Part shown: piece after piece, positions 1 through 9,434 of the stretch
Numbering within the stretch: position 1 is the stretch's first letter
Layout: each line of letters starts with the position of its first letter
NCBI GenBank assembly: GCA_022574595.1
Contig: JACZRS010000003.1
Span: 124,001-188,000 of the forward strand
DNA: 64,000 nucleotides
Source of the DNA: Planctomycetota bacterium
GTDB taxonomy: Bacteria > Planctomycetota > Phycisphaerae > Phycisphaerales > SM1A02
Direction of reading: 5' to 3'
Notes under the pieces: model-generated
What the model saw: the letters and a program-made list of their open reading frames with translations, nothing else
Database searches by the model: none
What the model was told of the DNA's origin: nothing
Position numbers and translations under genes: made by a program

Positions 1-2
1 CC

Positions 3-1517
3 TATGTTTACCGCATGATCGATTCACCAACAGCACGGTCGTTGGAATTATCGATTGGAAGCGATGATGGAATCAAGATTTGGTTAAACGGCACAGTTGT
101 TCTCGACAAAAATGTTGCGCGCGGGGCAGCGCCAGATCAGAACTTCGTGACAGTAGATCTCAAAGCCGGTGAGAATCACCTGCTTATGAAAGTCGTGAAT
201 ATCACCGGTGAATATGGGTTCTATTATCGTAAAGTGCAGGAAGGCGCGACCGCAGATTTCTTACAAATCGCCAAACTCATTGAGTTGGACGACGATTCCA
301 TAACAGAAGATCAACGAACAAAACTGCGTCGATATTATCGCCGCAATCATTCTACGGATTTGCAAGCCCTTTATGATGAAGTGCAAACGCTTAAAAAGGA
401 GCGCACTGCTTTTGAAAAAATGTTGCCCATCACTCTGGTGATGAATGAGCGTGAGGAGCGTCGCCAGACCTTTATATTAAATCGAGGTGAATACGATCAA
501 CCCCGCGATGAAGTGCATCCGAATGTGCCAGCTATGTTGCCTTCGATGCCCGATGATGCTCCACCAAACAGGCTGGGTTTGGCGCGATGGCTTGTCGATC
601 CTGCTCATCCACTTACTGCTCGCGTTACTGTCAATCGATTCTGGCAGCGATTCTTCGGAACAGGAATTGTGCGCACAGCTGAAGATTTCGGATCACAAGG
701 AGAGTGGCCTAGTCACCCCGCTTTGCTGGATTGGTTGGCATGTGAATTTGTTGACAGCGGTTGGGATGTGAAACACATAATGAAGCTCATCGTGATGAGC
801 GCAACTTATCAGCAATCATCGAACATCTCGCCTCAATTGCTGCAACTGGATGCAGACAATCGTTTGCTGGCGCGGGGGCCGCGCTATCGAATGGATGCTG
901 AGATGATTCGTGATCAGGCGCTTGCTGCCAGTGGCTTATTGGTTGAGCAACTTGGCGGTCCAAGTGTGAAGCCGTATCAGCCGTCCGGACTCTGGAAGGC
1001 TGTCGCTTATACAGATAGTAATACACAGGTCTTTACCAGTGACAAAGGTGATGCACAATATCGTCGGAGTATGTACACCTATTGGAAGCGCACGAGTCCG
1101 CCGCCGAATCTACTCGCCTTTGATGCGCCTTCGCGCGAGACATGTGCTGTCAGGCGCGCCCGCACCAATACGCCCATGCAATCGCTGGTGTTACTAAATG
1201 ATCCACAATTTGTCGAGGCAGCTCGGGTGCTGGCGCAGCGCAGTTTGCTTGAAAGTGATTCTGTTGCCCAAGCTTCGATCGCCTTGGCGTTTCGACTAGT
1301 TACAGCCAGGGAGCCGGACCAGGCAGAACTCGAGATCTTGCTGAATTTGTATCAAGCTCGACTTGCAGAGTTCAAATCCGACCCGCAAGCAGCCCAGATG
1401 CTCCTTTCAGTCGGTGAATCACCTCGCGATGAATCCATTGACCTCAACCAACATGCTGCTATGACTATGATTGCCGCAGTCATATTCAGCCTCGACGAAG
1501 CGGTCACGAAGGGATAG
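3..1517 (+). CDS. DUF1549/DUF1553 planctomycete-type protein, 3' part
   Basis: The reading frame is open to the left edge of the window (codons Tyr-Val-Tyr-Arg precede the first Met at 15), so the gene begins outside and only about 505 residues are seen. The first 80 residues look like a small beta-sandwich or PA14-like module ([12 protein letters not shown], then a repeated hydrophobic pattern). Residues about 185-475 match the DUF1553 family: [29 protein letters not shown] and [14 protein letters not shown]. In planctomycetes these proteins usually start with a cytochrome c-like PSD1 domain and DUF1549 and are encoded beside a DUF1501 protein, as here. Their biochemical role is unknown; export and polysaccharide-related roles have been suggested. 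The DUF1501 gene follows after 3 bp, so the two are surely co-transcribed. Confidence 0.9.
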   Translation, partial: YVYRMIDSPTARSLELSIGSDDGIKIWLNGTVVLDKNVARGAAPDQNFVTVDLKAGENHLLMKVVNITGEYGFYYRKVQEGATADFLQIAKLIELDDDSITEDQRTKLRRYYRRNHSTDLQALYDEVQTLKKERTAFEKMLPITLVMNEREERRQTFILNRGEYDQPRDEVHPNVPAMLPSMPDDAPPNRLGLARWLVDPAHPLTARVTVNRFWQRFFGTGIVRTAEDFGSQGEWPSHPALLDWLACEFVDSGWDVKHIMKLIVMSATYQQSSNISPQLLQLDADNRLLARGPRYRMDAEMIRDQALAASGLLVEQLGGPSVKPYQPSGLWKAVAYTDSNTQVFTSDKGDAQYRRSMYTYWKRTSPPPNLLAFDAPSRETCAVRRARTNTPMQSLVLLNDPQFVEAARVLAQRSLLESDSVAQASIALAFRLVTAREPDQAELEILLNLYQARLAEFKSDPQAAQMLLSVGESPRDESIDLNQHAAMTMIAAVIFSLDEAVTKG

Positions 1518-1520
1518 ATC

Positions 1521-2984
1521 ATGAATCCGATATGGGATAACAGATTGCAACAAACTCGACGACAGTTCTTCGGCCATTCCGCGTGCGGGATCGGTGCAGC
1601 AGCGCTGGGATCGTTAATCAACCCAAGTCTGTTCGCCGCAGCAGGTGGAACCGATCGCGCCAATGCATTAGGACTCAAAGTGCCGCATTTTGTTCCCACC
1701 GCCAAGCGTGTCATTTACCTTTTCCAAGCCGGTGCACCTTCGCAGTTGGATCTCTTCGAGAACAAACCGAAAATGCACAACCTGTATGATACGGATTTTC
1801 CTGAATCAATCCGCCAGGGACAGCGACTCACCACCATGACCTCCGGTCAGGATCGTTTCCCGGTTGCTCCATCAATATTCAAATTCAAACAACGCGGCCA
1901 ATCACGCGCATGGGTAAGCGATCTTCTTCCTCATATCGCAGACATCGCTGACGAACTGACGTTTGTTAAGAGTGTTCATACCGATGCCATCAACCATGAC
2001 CCCGGCATCACCTTCCTTCAAACCGGTCATCAACAACCGGGTCGACCGAGTATGGGCGCGTGGATCAGTTACGGCCTGGGTAGTGAAAATCAGAATCTCC
2101 CCGCCTTTGTTGTATTGATTTCCCAGGGAAGCTCCAAACGCCCATCGCAAGCGCTATACTCGCGGCTTTGGGGTACTGGTTTTCTGCCATCAGAGCATCA
2201 AGGCGTTTGTTTCCGTTCCGATGGTGATCCGGTCTTGTACCTATCTAATCCGCCGGGAGTAAAGCGTACAACTCGTCGAAGTATGCTGGATGCAATCGCA
2301 GCATTGAATAATCAGCAATTGCGTCGCGTGGGTGATCCGGAGATCAACGCTCGAATTGCTGCGGCTGAGATGGCGTATCGTATGCAAATCTCAGTGCCTG
2401 AGCTTACCGATCTTTCAGATGAACCCGATAGCACGTATGAACTCTATGGCGAAGATGCGCGAAAGCCTGGAACCTATGCAGCAAATTGTCTGCTGGCACG
2501 TAGAATGGCTGAAAGCGGTGTGAAATTTGTGCAACTTTACCATCGAGGATGGGATCAGCACGGCAATCTCCCCAGCGATCTCAAAGCCCAATGCAAGGAT
2601 GTCGATCAAGCATCAGCAGCCCTGGTCACCGATCTCAAACGACGCGGCCTGTTAGATGATACCTTGATAATCTGGGGTGGAGAGTTCGGCCGAACCATTT
2701 ATTGTCAAGGCGCACTTTCTCAAACCAACTACGGCCGCGACCATCATCCGCGCTGCTTTACAATTTGGATGGCCGGCGGTGGCATGAAACGCGGGCTAAC
2801 CTATGGCAAAACCGATGATTTCGGTTACAACATCATTGAGAATCCCGTTCATGTTCATGATCTAAACGCCACAATATTCCATTGTCTTGGCGTTAATCAT
2901 GAACGATTGACATACCGACACCAAGGCCGCGATTTCCGATTAACCGATGTGCACGGCCGCGTGATTACCGACCTATTGGCCTAG
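1521..2984 (+). CDS. DUF1501 family Tat-exported protein
   Basis: A 487-residue protein starting 3 bp after the stop of the DUF1553 gene; the AAGGGA before its ATG overlaps that gene's end. The N-terminus carries a twin-arginine signal (TRRQFF, Arg13-Arg14) followed by a hydrophobic stretch ending near Ala40. The rest follows the DUF1501 pattern, an alkaline-phosphatase/sulfatase-like fold: [13 protein letters not shown] near residue 70, GWDQHGNLP near 342, WGGEFGRT near 384 and GRDHHPRCF near 400. The His/Asp-rich motifs suggest a metal site, but no substrate is known. Length is normal for the family. It is exported with its DUF1553 partner and probably acts with it in the periplasm. Confidence 0.92.
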   Translation: MNPIWDNRLQQTRRQFFGHSACGIGAAALGSLINPSLFAAAGGTDRANALGLKVPHFVPTAKRVIYLFQAGAPSQLDLFENKPKMHNLYDTDFPESIRQGQRLTTMTSGQDRFPVAPSIFKFKQRGQSRAWVSDLLPHIADIADELTFVKSVHTDAINHDPGITFLQTGHQQPGRPSMGAWISYGLGSENQNLPAFVVLISQGSSKRPSQALYSRLWGTGFLPSEHQGVCFRSDGDPVLYLSNPPGVKRTTRRSMLDAIAALNNQQLRRVGDPEINARIAAAEMAYRMQISVPELTDLSDEPDSTYELYGEDARKPGTYAANCLLARRMAESGVKFVQLYHRGWDQHGNLPSDLKAQCKDVDQASAALVTDLKRRGLLDDTLIIWGGEFGRTIYCQGALSQTNYGRDHHPRCFTIWMAGGGMKRGLTYGKTDDFGYNIIENPVHVHDLNATIFHCLGVNHERLTYRHQGRDFRLTDVHGRVITDLLA

Positions 2985-3194
2985 AGCGAGTTAAATCGGT
3001 ACACCCATCTCCAAATGGCCGGAACACTATGGAAATCCATCAAATTACTGTTTTGGCAAAAGGAACCTTCCAATAACCGGGTTTGAGTGTTAGTATGGCG
3101 GTGGTTGCATTGGTGGTACCTGTCTACGGGGGCGGCCATAAACCTGCCGCATGTGCTACCATTGTGCGACCTCTAACTTTAAGGAGGTTGAGCT
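2985..3194 (+). promoter_or_regulatory. 5' region of the propeller gene with a conserved leader core
   Basis: This spacer holds no gene. At 3127-3139 lies CGGGGGCGGCCAT, preceded by ACCTG and followed by ACCT. The same core (reverse strand 11640-11652) sits in the 5' leader of the other GC-rich dockerin-tagged gene at 9435-11585. A strong ribosome-binding site, AAGGAGG at 3181-3187, lies 7 bp before the ATG at 3195. I could not place a convincing -35/-10 pair here. Confidence 0.45.
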
Positions 3195-4559
3195 ATGTGG
3201 TTCAAGTCAAGATTTACAATCACGGCGGTCGCTGCGATTAGTTTCTGCCTCATTGGTGGGACAAGCCCCGCCTACGCTGACCTCGGCGATCAACTGGCCA
3301 AGCTCCTGGCCGACGACGGCGCGGCGAGCGACTTATTCGGCTTCACCGTGGCGATAAGCGGCACCACCGCCATCGTCGGGGCCCACCGGGACGACGATAA
3401 CGGTGACCTCTCCGGCTCGGCCTATCTCTTCGACACCATCACGGGCGACCAAATCGCCAAGCTCCTGGCCGACGACGGCGCGGTCGGCGACTTCTTCGGC
3501 TACTCCGTCGCGATCAGCGGCGCCACCGCCATCGTTGGGGCCCTAGGCGGCGGTTCGGGCTCGGCCTACCTCTTCGACACCGCCACGGGCGCCCAGATCG
3601 CCAAGCTCCTGCCCAACGATGGCGCGGCGGGCAACTTGTTCGGCTTCTCCGTGGCGATCAGCGGTGCCACCGCCATCGTTGGGGCGCGTCTCGACGACGA
3701 CAACGGATTCAACTCCGGCTCCGCATACCTCTTTGACACCACCACGGGCCGTCAGATCGCCAAGCTCCTGCCCAACGACGGCGCTGCGAACGACCTCTTC
3801 GGGGAGTCCGTGGCAATCAGTGGCGCCACCGCCATCGTCGGGGCCTACCTGGACGACGACAACGGCTCTAGCTCCGGTTCCGCCTACCTCTTCGACGCCG
3901 CCACGGGCCGGCAGATCATCAAGCTCCTGCCCAACGATGGCGCGGCGGGCCACGCGTTCGGCATCTTCGTCGCGATCAGCGGCGCCCCCGGCAAGGAAAC
4001 CGCCATTGTCGGGGCACCCTTCGACGACGACAACGGCGAGTTCTCCGGCTCCGCCTACCTGTTTGACGCCACCACGGGCCGTCAGATCGCCAAGCTCCTT
4101 TCTAGCGACGGCGCGGCTCAAGACAACTTCGGCCGCTCCGTCGCGATCAGCGACGCCACCGCCATCGTCGGCGCACGCTTTGACGACGACAACAACGGCA
4201 TCAACTCCGGCACCGCCTACCTCTTCGACACCATCACGGGCGACCAAATCGCCAAGCTCCTGGCCGACGACGGCGCGGTCGGCGACTTCTTCGGCTACTC
4301 CGTCGCGATCAGCGGCGCCACCGCCATCGTTGGGGCCCACCGGGACGACGACAACGGCATCAACTCCGGCTCGGCATACCTCTTTGATGCTTCTTCCTGC
4401 CCGTGGGATCTCGACAATACCGCATCGGTTAGCACAAGCGATCTACTAATACTCTTTGCACAATGGGGCACAGCAGGACCAGCCGACTTCGATGGCAGCG
4501 GAGCCGTAGGAACCAGCGATCTACTCATCCTCTTCGCCAACTGGGGGCCGTGTCCGTAG
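3195..4559 (+). CDS. Secreted seven-repeat propeller-like protein with dockerin-like C-terminus
   Basis: A 454-residue protein with a Sec signal peptide of about 28 residues (cleavage after SPAYA). Residues about 29-400 are seven copies of a ~52-residue FG-GAP/integrin-alpha-like repeat (core AKLLADDGA..., FG.SVAISG.TAIVGA, DDDNG, SGSAYLFD), a number that fits a seven-bladed beta-propeller. Each repeat has an acidic DDDNG loop that could bind calcium. Residues 404-454 hold two dockerin-like calcium-loop segments ending DLLILFANWGPCP, the tag shared by five proteins in this window. Two of the repeats are identical over 118 bp (see findings). The coding region is visibly more GC-rich than its neighbours. 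Function is unknown; it is probably exposed or secreted and anchored through the C-terminal tag. Confidence 0.85.
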   Translation: MWFKSRFTITAVAAISFCLIGGTSPAYADLGDQLAKLLADDGAASDLFGFTVAISGTTAIVGAHRDDDNGDLSGSAYLFDTITGDQIAKLLADDGAVGDFFGYSVAISGATAIVGALGGGSGSAYLFDTATGAQIAKLLPNDGAAGNLFGFSVAISGATAIVGARLDDDNGFNSGSAYLFDTTTGRQIAKLLPNDGAANDLFGESVAISGATAIVGAYLDDDNGSSSGSAYLFDAATGRQIIKLLPNDGAAGHAFGIFVAISGAPGKETAIVGAPFDDDNGEFSGSAYLFDATTGRQIAKLLSSDGAAQDNFGRSVAISDATAIVGARFDDDNNGINSGTAYLFDTITGDQIAKLLADDGAVGDFFGYSVAISGATAIVGAHRDDDNGINSGSAYLFDASSCPWDLDNTASVSTSDLLILFAQWGTAGPADFDGSGAVGTSDLLILFANWGPCP

Positions 4560-4603
4560 AGAAAGCACTAAGCACTTGTGAAGATAATTAACCCCACTTG
4601 ACT

Positions 4604-4630
4604 CCCATGGATAGCAATCCATGGGGTTTC
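4604..4630 (+). terminator. Hairpin after the propeller gene
   Basis: CCCATGGAT (4604-4612) and ATCCATGGG (4617-4625) form a 9-bp stem with a 4-nt loop, followed by GTTTCTT. It lies 45 bp after the stop codon and fits an intrinsic terminator with a short T-tract. Confidence 0.55.
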
Positions 4631-4682
4631 TTGAAATGGTGCTGGGTGCTGGTAAAGAGAAGATAAAAAAGAGAAGAACCCA

Positions 4683-4800
4683 CCCCCGCGCCCCCTCCCT
4701 GGAAGGGAGGGGGATAAGAAAAGCAAAGACCCTCACCTCGCTTCGAGTCGCCTATGGAGACCTAGCCCTCTCCCGGGGGGAGAGGGGATAAGAGGGAGGC
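4683..4800. repeat. Two palindromic intergenic repeats
   Basis: The convergent spacer between the propeller gene and the ABC operon holds two GC-rich palindromes: CCCCTCCCTGGAAGGGAGGG at about 4690-4712 and CCCTCTCCCGGGGGGAGAGG at about 4768-4790. Both resemble REP-type palindromes scattered between genes in many bacterial genomes, and they may also stop transcription arriving from either side. Small ORFs here are Pro/Ser/Arg-rich shadows of the repeats. Confidence 0.5.
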
Positions 4801-4806
4801 TATCCC

Positions 4807-5724
4807 TTATCCTCGCGCTGTGATTCCGCGCATGAAGCTTCTTTGGGTTAGTAGGAATACTATTAGTACAGGCAGGATGACAAGTACACTTGCGGCCATT
4901 AGGAGGTTCCAGGGTGTTGCGCCTTGTTGGGATTGATACATGTACAAGCCGAGTGAGAGTGTGAACTGTTCCTGGTGATTTAGAAAGACAAGTGGGCCGA
5001 CGAAATCGTTCCAACTTGCGATGAATTGAAATAATATTACGACTGCTAATGCGGGTTTAGAGAGTGGTAAGATGATTCGCCATAGTATTCCCCAGCGCGA
5101 ACAACCATCGAGCATCGCTGCTTCGTCGTATTGCTTGGGGATTCTCATAAAAAATTGGCGTAAGAGGAAGATGCTGAATGCTCCACCAAACCAGGCGGGC
5201 ACCCACAGCGGTTTGAAACTTCCGATCCAGCCGAGTTGTTTGAAGAGGACGTAAAGAGGGGCCATCAATACGGGAAACGGCACCATCATCGTCGCTATAA
5301 CCAGTAGGAACACGCCGTTGCGGCCTCGCCAATAGATGCGCGAGAATCCGTACGCAACAATTGAGCTTGAGATCACAATACCTAACACACTAAGTAGCGT
5401 AATCAAGAGCGTGTTCTTGAGATACAAGGGAAATTCCGCAATGGGATCGTTCCACGCACCTTTGTAATTGTCTATTGCGTAATTTGAAACGCCACGCCAA
5501 TACTGCAAAGTAAACGGCGAAACCGTTCGCTGCACTCCATCATCACTCACCACATGCGGCAAGATTGATTGATCGGCTGCAAACACTTGATCTAGCGGCT
5601 TAATTGAAGTCGAGATCATCCAGAGAAGTGGCAGCAAAAATGTAGCGGCGACGATCAGCAGCGTTACATAGAGCGCGATACGCTTTGTAAAATAGCTGGC
5701 CGAGTTGGTAAGTTTGAGTTTCAT
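4807..5724 (-). CDS. Sugar-type ABC transporter permease (MalG/UgpE-like)
   Basis: A 305-residue inner-membrane permease of the carbohydrate importer class. About six membrane helices are visible, starting with YVTLLIVAATFLLPLLW. The EAA loop that docks on the ATPase is present near residue 200 (EAAMLDGCSRWGILWRIILP). A large extracytoplasmic segment follows the first helix, typical of MalG/UgpE proteins. The start at 5724 is chosen because its ATG overlaps the TGA of the upstream permease by 4 bp (ATGA); the frame opens 27 codons earlier, but that would invade the neighbour. Last gene of the solute-binding protein/permease/permease operon. No ATPase is encoded nearby, so a shared MsmX/UgpC-type ATPase elsewhere must serve it. 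Confidence 0.92.
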   Translation of the reverse strand: MKLKLTNSASYFTKRIALYVTLLIVAATFLLPLLWMISTSIKPLDQVFAADQSILPHVVSDDGVQRTVSPFTLQYWRGVSNYAIDNYKGAWNDPIAEFPLYLKNTLLITLLSVLGIVISSSIVAYGFSRIYWRGRNGVFLLVIATMMVPFPVLMAPLYVLFKQLGWIGSFKPLWVPAWFGGAFSIFLLRQFFMRIPKQYDEAAMLDGCSRWGILWRIILPLSKPALAVVILFQFIASWNDFVGPLVFLNHQEQFTLSLGLYMYQSQQGATPWNLLMAASVLVILPVLIVFLLTQRSFMRGITARG

Positions 5725-6632
5725 GTGATTCGGTAATGAACAAAATTGCGAGACAGGCGAAGGATAATCGCAGTCAACCCAAGTACAGTTAGTAGCTGCA
5801 GCCAAGCCATGGCACTGGCATAACCCATACGTCCATAAACGAAAGCGTTTTCATATAGATAGATGGTGTAGAAGCGTGTCGAGTCCTCAGGGCCGCCTTG
5901 GGTCATAATATAAGGCACTGCAAAAACTTGAACAGACCAAATCAGAGCGATGATGATGTTAAATAATACTGCTGGTGAGATCATCGGGAGTGTAATGTGC
6001 CTGAATCTACTCAACGGTTGAGCTCCGTCGATGTTGGCTGCATCATAAAGTGAACGAGGCACACTCTGGAGAGCAGCCAAGCATATCACCATTGCCGCTC
6101 CGACTTGCCAAAGGCTCATCATGATCAGCGAGAGTAAAGCCCAATGTTTCTCGCCAAGCCAGTTTGGCCCATCAATTGAGAGCTTGGCTAGTAGGTTATT
6201 GATTAACCCCATCTCACCGTCATACAGCCACATCCAACCTAACGCTGCTGCAACGAGTGGGACAAGTGTGGGTAGAAACACAATAGCGCGCACTATGCCC
6301 ACGCCTCGGAGTTTGTTATTTAGCAGTACAGCCAGGGCGATTGTGATGATGGTTGAGAGTAGTACCGAACATAATGCGTAGATTGCTGTAACTCTGACGC
6401 TTATCCAAAACACCGGGTCGCTAAAAAGTTCGCGGTAATTATCCAGGCCGATGAAGACGGGCGCTTCGAGAAGTGAGTAGTCGGTCAGGCTGTAATAAAT
6501 ACTCATCCCAATTGGCAATAGCATGAACAGCACAAACCCGACAATCCAGGGGCTGACCCAAATCAAACCGCGTAAGGTTTGAATTCCAACATGGTCGGCA
6601 GGTTTAGGCGTAATGAATTTCCGCAACATCAC
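5721..6632 (-). CDS. Sugar-type ABC transporter permease (MalF/UgpA-like)
   Basis: A 303-residue permease with about six helices, beginning with the typical WVSPWIVGFVLFMLLPIGMS helix followed by SIYYSLTDYSLL and FIGLDNYRELF. The EAA loop is SLYDAANIDGAQ...ITLP near residue 190. The frame begins GTG-ATG; the GTG overlaps the stop of the solute-binding protein gene (GTGA) and the ATG forms a TGATG overlap, so either start implies translational coupling. It pairs with the MalG-like permease, which starts in an ATGA overlap with its end. Substrate cannot be read from the sequence; the family imports mono- and oligosaccharides or glycerol-3-phosphate. Confidence 0.92.
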   Translation of the reverse strand: MMLRKFITPKPADHVGIQTLRGLIWVSPWIVGFVLFMLLPIGMSIYYSLTDYSLLEAPVFIGLDNYRELFSDPVFWISVRVTAIYALCSVLLSTIITIALAVLLNNKLRGVGIVRAIVFLPTLVPLVAAALGWMWLYDGEMGLINNLLAKLSIDGPNWLGEKHWALLSLIMMSLWQVGAAMVICLAALQSVPRSLYDAANIDGAQPLSRFRHITLPMISPAVLFNIIIALIWSVQVFAVPYIMTQGGPEDSTRFYTIYLYENAFVYGRMGYASAMAWLQLLTVLGLTAIILRLSRNFVHYRIT

Positions 6633-7996
6633 GGATATTTGCCGATCATGCTTTGTCGCTGCTTGCGACGGAGTGCAGAAGTATCAAGAAGTTGTTGAAC
6701 ACGATCTTGTGCGGCTTGTAATTGCGATCGTACATCCGCTCCAGCCCAAATCGCGTCGAAGGCACTTGCGATCATGTCCGCATATTGTTTCCAGACTCGA
6801 GTTTGCGGAGCAACACGCACCGCAGAGCTCTTGATGATGGCATCGTGAACATGCACATAACGATTGGGATGTTCATGGATGAATTTTTCGGAGACATTCA
6901 TTAACGGCGAAGGTTTGGAGTGATCTGTCGCCAATTGCTCCTGTACATCCTGGCGTTGGGTATACAGCAGGAACTCAAATGCGGCCTGCGGATTAGGGCA
7001 ACCACGCGGGATCATTATTACATCCGCCTCGAGGATGCCTGTCGGATGTGTTGGATCATACAGTTCCTCGACAACTGGAGCTGCGAAACAGCCGTAGTCA
7101 AATGTCGGCGCGTATGTCCCAATAAAATTCGCAATCCAAGGCCCTTGCAAGATCATCGAAACTTTTCCCAGCAGAAATGGATCTTGTGGCGAATGAAAGG
7201 TGCGATTAAAACTTGAACCAAATGTTTGTGCTGCCATTTTGCCGTACAACTTGGGATGATTTGCCACCCATTCATAAGCCGCGATATTTTCAGGCGAAAC
7301 CAGTGTTGCCCGATTGGTTTGCTTATCGTAGAAAGTACCTCCAAACATTGCCGGCCAGAAGTGCGGCCACCAGTTGGGAATATTGGGCATGAAACCGGCG
7401 CGCTTAAGTGAGCCGTCATCTGCGAATTGTGTGAGTAGCTTGGCGTAATGATCGAATTCAGTCACCGTTGGCGGCGGACTATCAGGATCAAGGCCGACTT
7501 GGCGGAAATGCTCGCGGTTGTAATAAATCGCAAGGCTGTAACAAGTAGTCACCCCAGCCCATATTTTGTTTTCATAAGTCAGCAGATTCCACACCGCTGG
7601 TGCATAATGTTTAGGAAGTAATTGCTTGGTAGAATCAAGTTCATCAAGCGGCAGGATAGCGCCGGCTTCAGCAAATTGGGGTATGTTGAAATTAAACAAC
7701 CCAACTAGGTCGGGAGGGTCTCCGCCGCCGATGGCGACCATCGACTTTGCAACGATATCGCTCATTGTTACACGTTTTACCCAGATTCGATTCTGTGAGT
7801 TATTGAATCGATCGACTATGCGTCCGAGAGCTTGGCCTTCAACGCCGGTCCATTTTTCCCAATAATTCAATACTACGCGACCACTCGGGATATCACGGAC
7901 ATGTCGCGAGCGATATGGCCAAACGGCAAAGCCCGCTCCTGCCGCGGCTGCAGTAACCAACATAGTCCGGCGTGTTATGTCGGCCGATTTTCCCAT
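6629..7996 (-). CDS. Extracellular solute-binding protein family 1, Tat signal
   Basis: A 455-residue periplasmic or lipid-tethered sugar-binding protein of the SBP family 1 type. The N-terminus has a twin-arginine motif (TRRTML, Arg9-Arg10) and an Ala-rich hydrophobic stretch. Typical features are LNYWEKWTG near the mature start, VDRFNNSQ, GGDPPDL, a WNLLTYENKIWAGV hinge segment and GKVSMILQGPW in the second lobe. A TTG at 8026 would add ten residues, but the ATG at 7996 gives a normal Tat signal. First gene of the importer operon; it overlaps the MalF-like permease. Tat export of a sugar-binding protein is less common than Sec export but is seen in planctomycetes. Confidence 0.9.
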   Translation of the reverse strand: MGKSADITRRTMLVTAAAAGAGFAVWPYRSRHVRDIPSGRVVLNYWEKWTGVEGQALGRIVDRFNNSQNRIWVKRVTMSDIVAKSMVAIGGGDPPDLVGLFNFNIPQFAEAGAILPLDELDSTKQLLPKHYAPAVWNLLTYENKIWAGVTTCYSLAIYYNREHFRQVGLDPDSPPPTVTEFDHYAKLLTQFADDGSLKRAGFMPNIPNWWPHFWPAMFGGTFYDKQTNRATLVSPENIAAYEWVANHPKLYGKMAAQTFGSSFNRTFHSPQDPFLLGKVSMILQGPWIANFIGTYAPTFDYGCFAAPVVEELYDPTHPTGILEADVIMIPRGCPNPQAAFEFLLYTQRQDVQEQLATDHSKPSPLMNVSEKFIHEHPNRYVHVHDAIIKSSAVRVAPQTRVWKQYADMIASAFDAIWAGADVRSQLQAAQDRVQQLLDTSALRRKQRQSMIGKYP

Positions 7997-8066
7997 TTCT
8001 ATTACAGCACGCTCCGCGACAAACAATCAGGAATAAACATGCTCTCATTCTAAGCATTCTCGTGGT

Positions 8067-9110
8067 CTAAACAACTTTGCGTAATAAGGTAATGCGGCCG
8101 ATGGGGACCCATTCGGCAACGAGGATATCGCCAGTATGCAGGAAGATGGCATCGTGTGGGTGGACGAACTTGCCGGGAATGAATTTTTCGCGCGGGGCTC
8201 CGCGCAACTTGGAGGGATAACCATCGCCGAGGTGTACAACAACTTTGTTATCCTTATCAAGTAGTGTTACAACGCTATCAAGGTCGGGAACAAGCATCAA
8301 TTCTCCACGAGTCTTGAAATGGCATGGTTTTCGGATGCCTTCGGTAACGAAGCTGTGATGTTTGCCATCGAGTGTTAGATATTGAATACGTGCGTTAGAG
8401 CGATCCGCCACAGCAAGTAGGGGTGTGCCGCTACGTTCATCAACCCACAGGCCGTGTGGGCAACTAACTTGTCCCTTATCACTTCCGGGTGTAGCAATAG
8501 TGGTAATGTACTTGCCATCTTTGGAGTAGCGGTGGATGTAGCTTGAGCCATAACCATCCCCGACATAAAAATCGCCGTTGGGTGCGAAGGCTACGTTAGT
8601 GGGGCGGTAACGATCAACACTGGGGTAGACCTCGGCTTGTTTGGGATAACTTTGTTGCCAGATACTCTTGCCCTTGAGTGTGGTTTTAACTACAAGCCTG
8701 CGCTTGATATCGCAGTGGTAGAGGAACTCTTCTGACCCTTCTTTGCGAATGTCGAGGCCGTGCGCACCGCCTTGGAAATCTTCTCCCCAGGCTGTGATAT
8801 ATTTCCCATCAGCATCGAACACGAGGACAGCGTTCTTTTCATGGCTGGATGCGTTAACCGTGTGCGCGACATAGATACGTCCCGATCGATCCTGACATAG
8901 GCCGTGAGTATCACCCCACGCAATTGTTTTAGGCGGCTTTAACCAATCGTGAATGACTTGGTAACGGTGCTCACCTTGGCCAAGGATGATGTGCTTGGAC
9001 TCGGATGGATCTTGAGCGAAAACGCGCGGCACGATGTAGGTCGTTAGGGCTGCTGCGGCAGCTCGGCTGGTGAATTCACGGCGGGTGATGGTGGACTGCC
9101 TCTTATACAT
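8067..9110 (-). CDS. Tat-exported NHL-repeat (six-bladed propeller) protein
   Basis: 347 residues. The start at 9110 is supported by AGGAGG 8 bp upstream; the frame stays open further upstream but without a ribosome-binding site. A Tat signal is clear (TRREFTSRAAAAAL, Arg10-Arg11, ending near VFAQ). The rest has repeating NHL-type segments: DTHGLCQDRSGRIYVAHTV, VLVFDADGKYITAWGED, NVAFAPNGDFYVGDGYG and HGLWVDERSGTPLLAVADR. These match the peptidyl-alpha-hydroxyglycine lyase-like propellers frequent in planctomycetes. The enzyme activity is uncertain. It sits just upstream of the sugar ABC operon in the same direction with a 70-bp gap, so the two may share regulation. Confidence 0.85.
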   Translation of the reverse strand: MYKRQSTITRREFTSRAAAAALTTYIVPRVFAQDPSESKHIILGQGEHRYQVIHDWLKPPKTIAWGDTHGLCQDRSGRIYVAHTVNASSHEKNAVLVFDADGKYITAWGEDFQGGAHGLDIRKEGSEEFLYHCDIKRRLVVKTTLKGKSIWQQSYPKQAEVYPSVDRYRPTNVAFAPNGDFYVGDGYGSSYIHRYSKDGKYITTIATPGSDKGQVSCPHGLWVDERSGTPLLAVADRSNARIQYLTLDGKHHSFVTEGIRKPCHFKTRGELMLVPDLDSVVTLLDKDNKVVVHLGDGYPSKLRGAPREKFIPGKFVHPHDAIFLHTGDILVAEWVPIGRITLLRKVV

Positions 9111-9434
9111 AGCAAACCTCCTGTATATAGACAAGAAGAGTGTACAGCCGCAGTTGATTTGTGAAAGTGGCCGACAGCACATAAAGCTGGCGAGTGTGTG
9201 AGGCTCTTGTTTAGCGCTCAAAAATGAGGTTGTGGATAGTTCGAGGCTCTTGTAATGGGAGTGAGATTTTTAGTGCAAAATCACTTTGACGTGGACATTG
9301 TGCTTTAGTGTGAGCAAGCCCATCCTTATAATTAGATACGCTAAAGGGAGAAATTAGGAGAAATTAGGGACAACGGGGCTGTTAAAAAAGTTGCTCTAAA
9401 AACTACTATTAGCTATAAGCCAAACCATATAAAT
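9111..9434. other. Non-coding spacer with a short shared repeat
   Basis: No gene seen. It contains the 5' region of the NHL gene. At 9361-9383 it holds a 23-mer (AAATTAGGGACAACGGGGCT, then GTT) that matches 19 of 23 bases at 11928-11950, where it overlaps the end of the decahaem cytochrome gene. Confidence 0.5.

Noticed and set aside
3543-4449. Long ORFs on both strands inside the propeller gene
   Set aside because: They are shadows in GC-rich repeat DNA. The true frame has a signal peptide, a strong ribosome-binding site and the dockerin-like end.
4683-4800. Small Pro/Ser/Arg-rich ORFs in the convergent spacer
   Set aside because: They are translations of GC-rich palindromic repeats and have no start signals.
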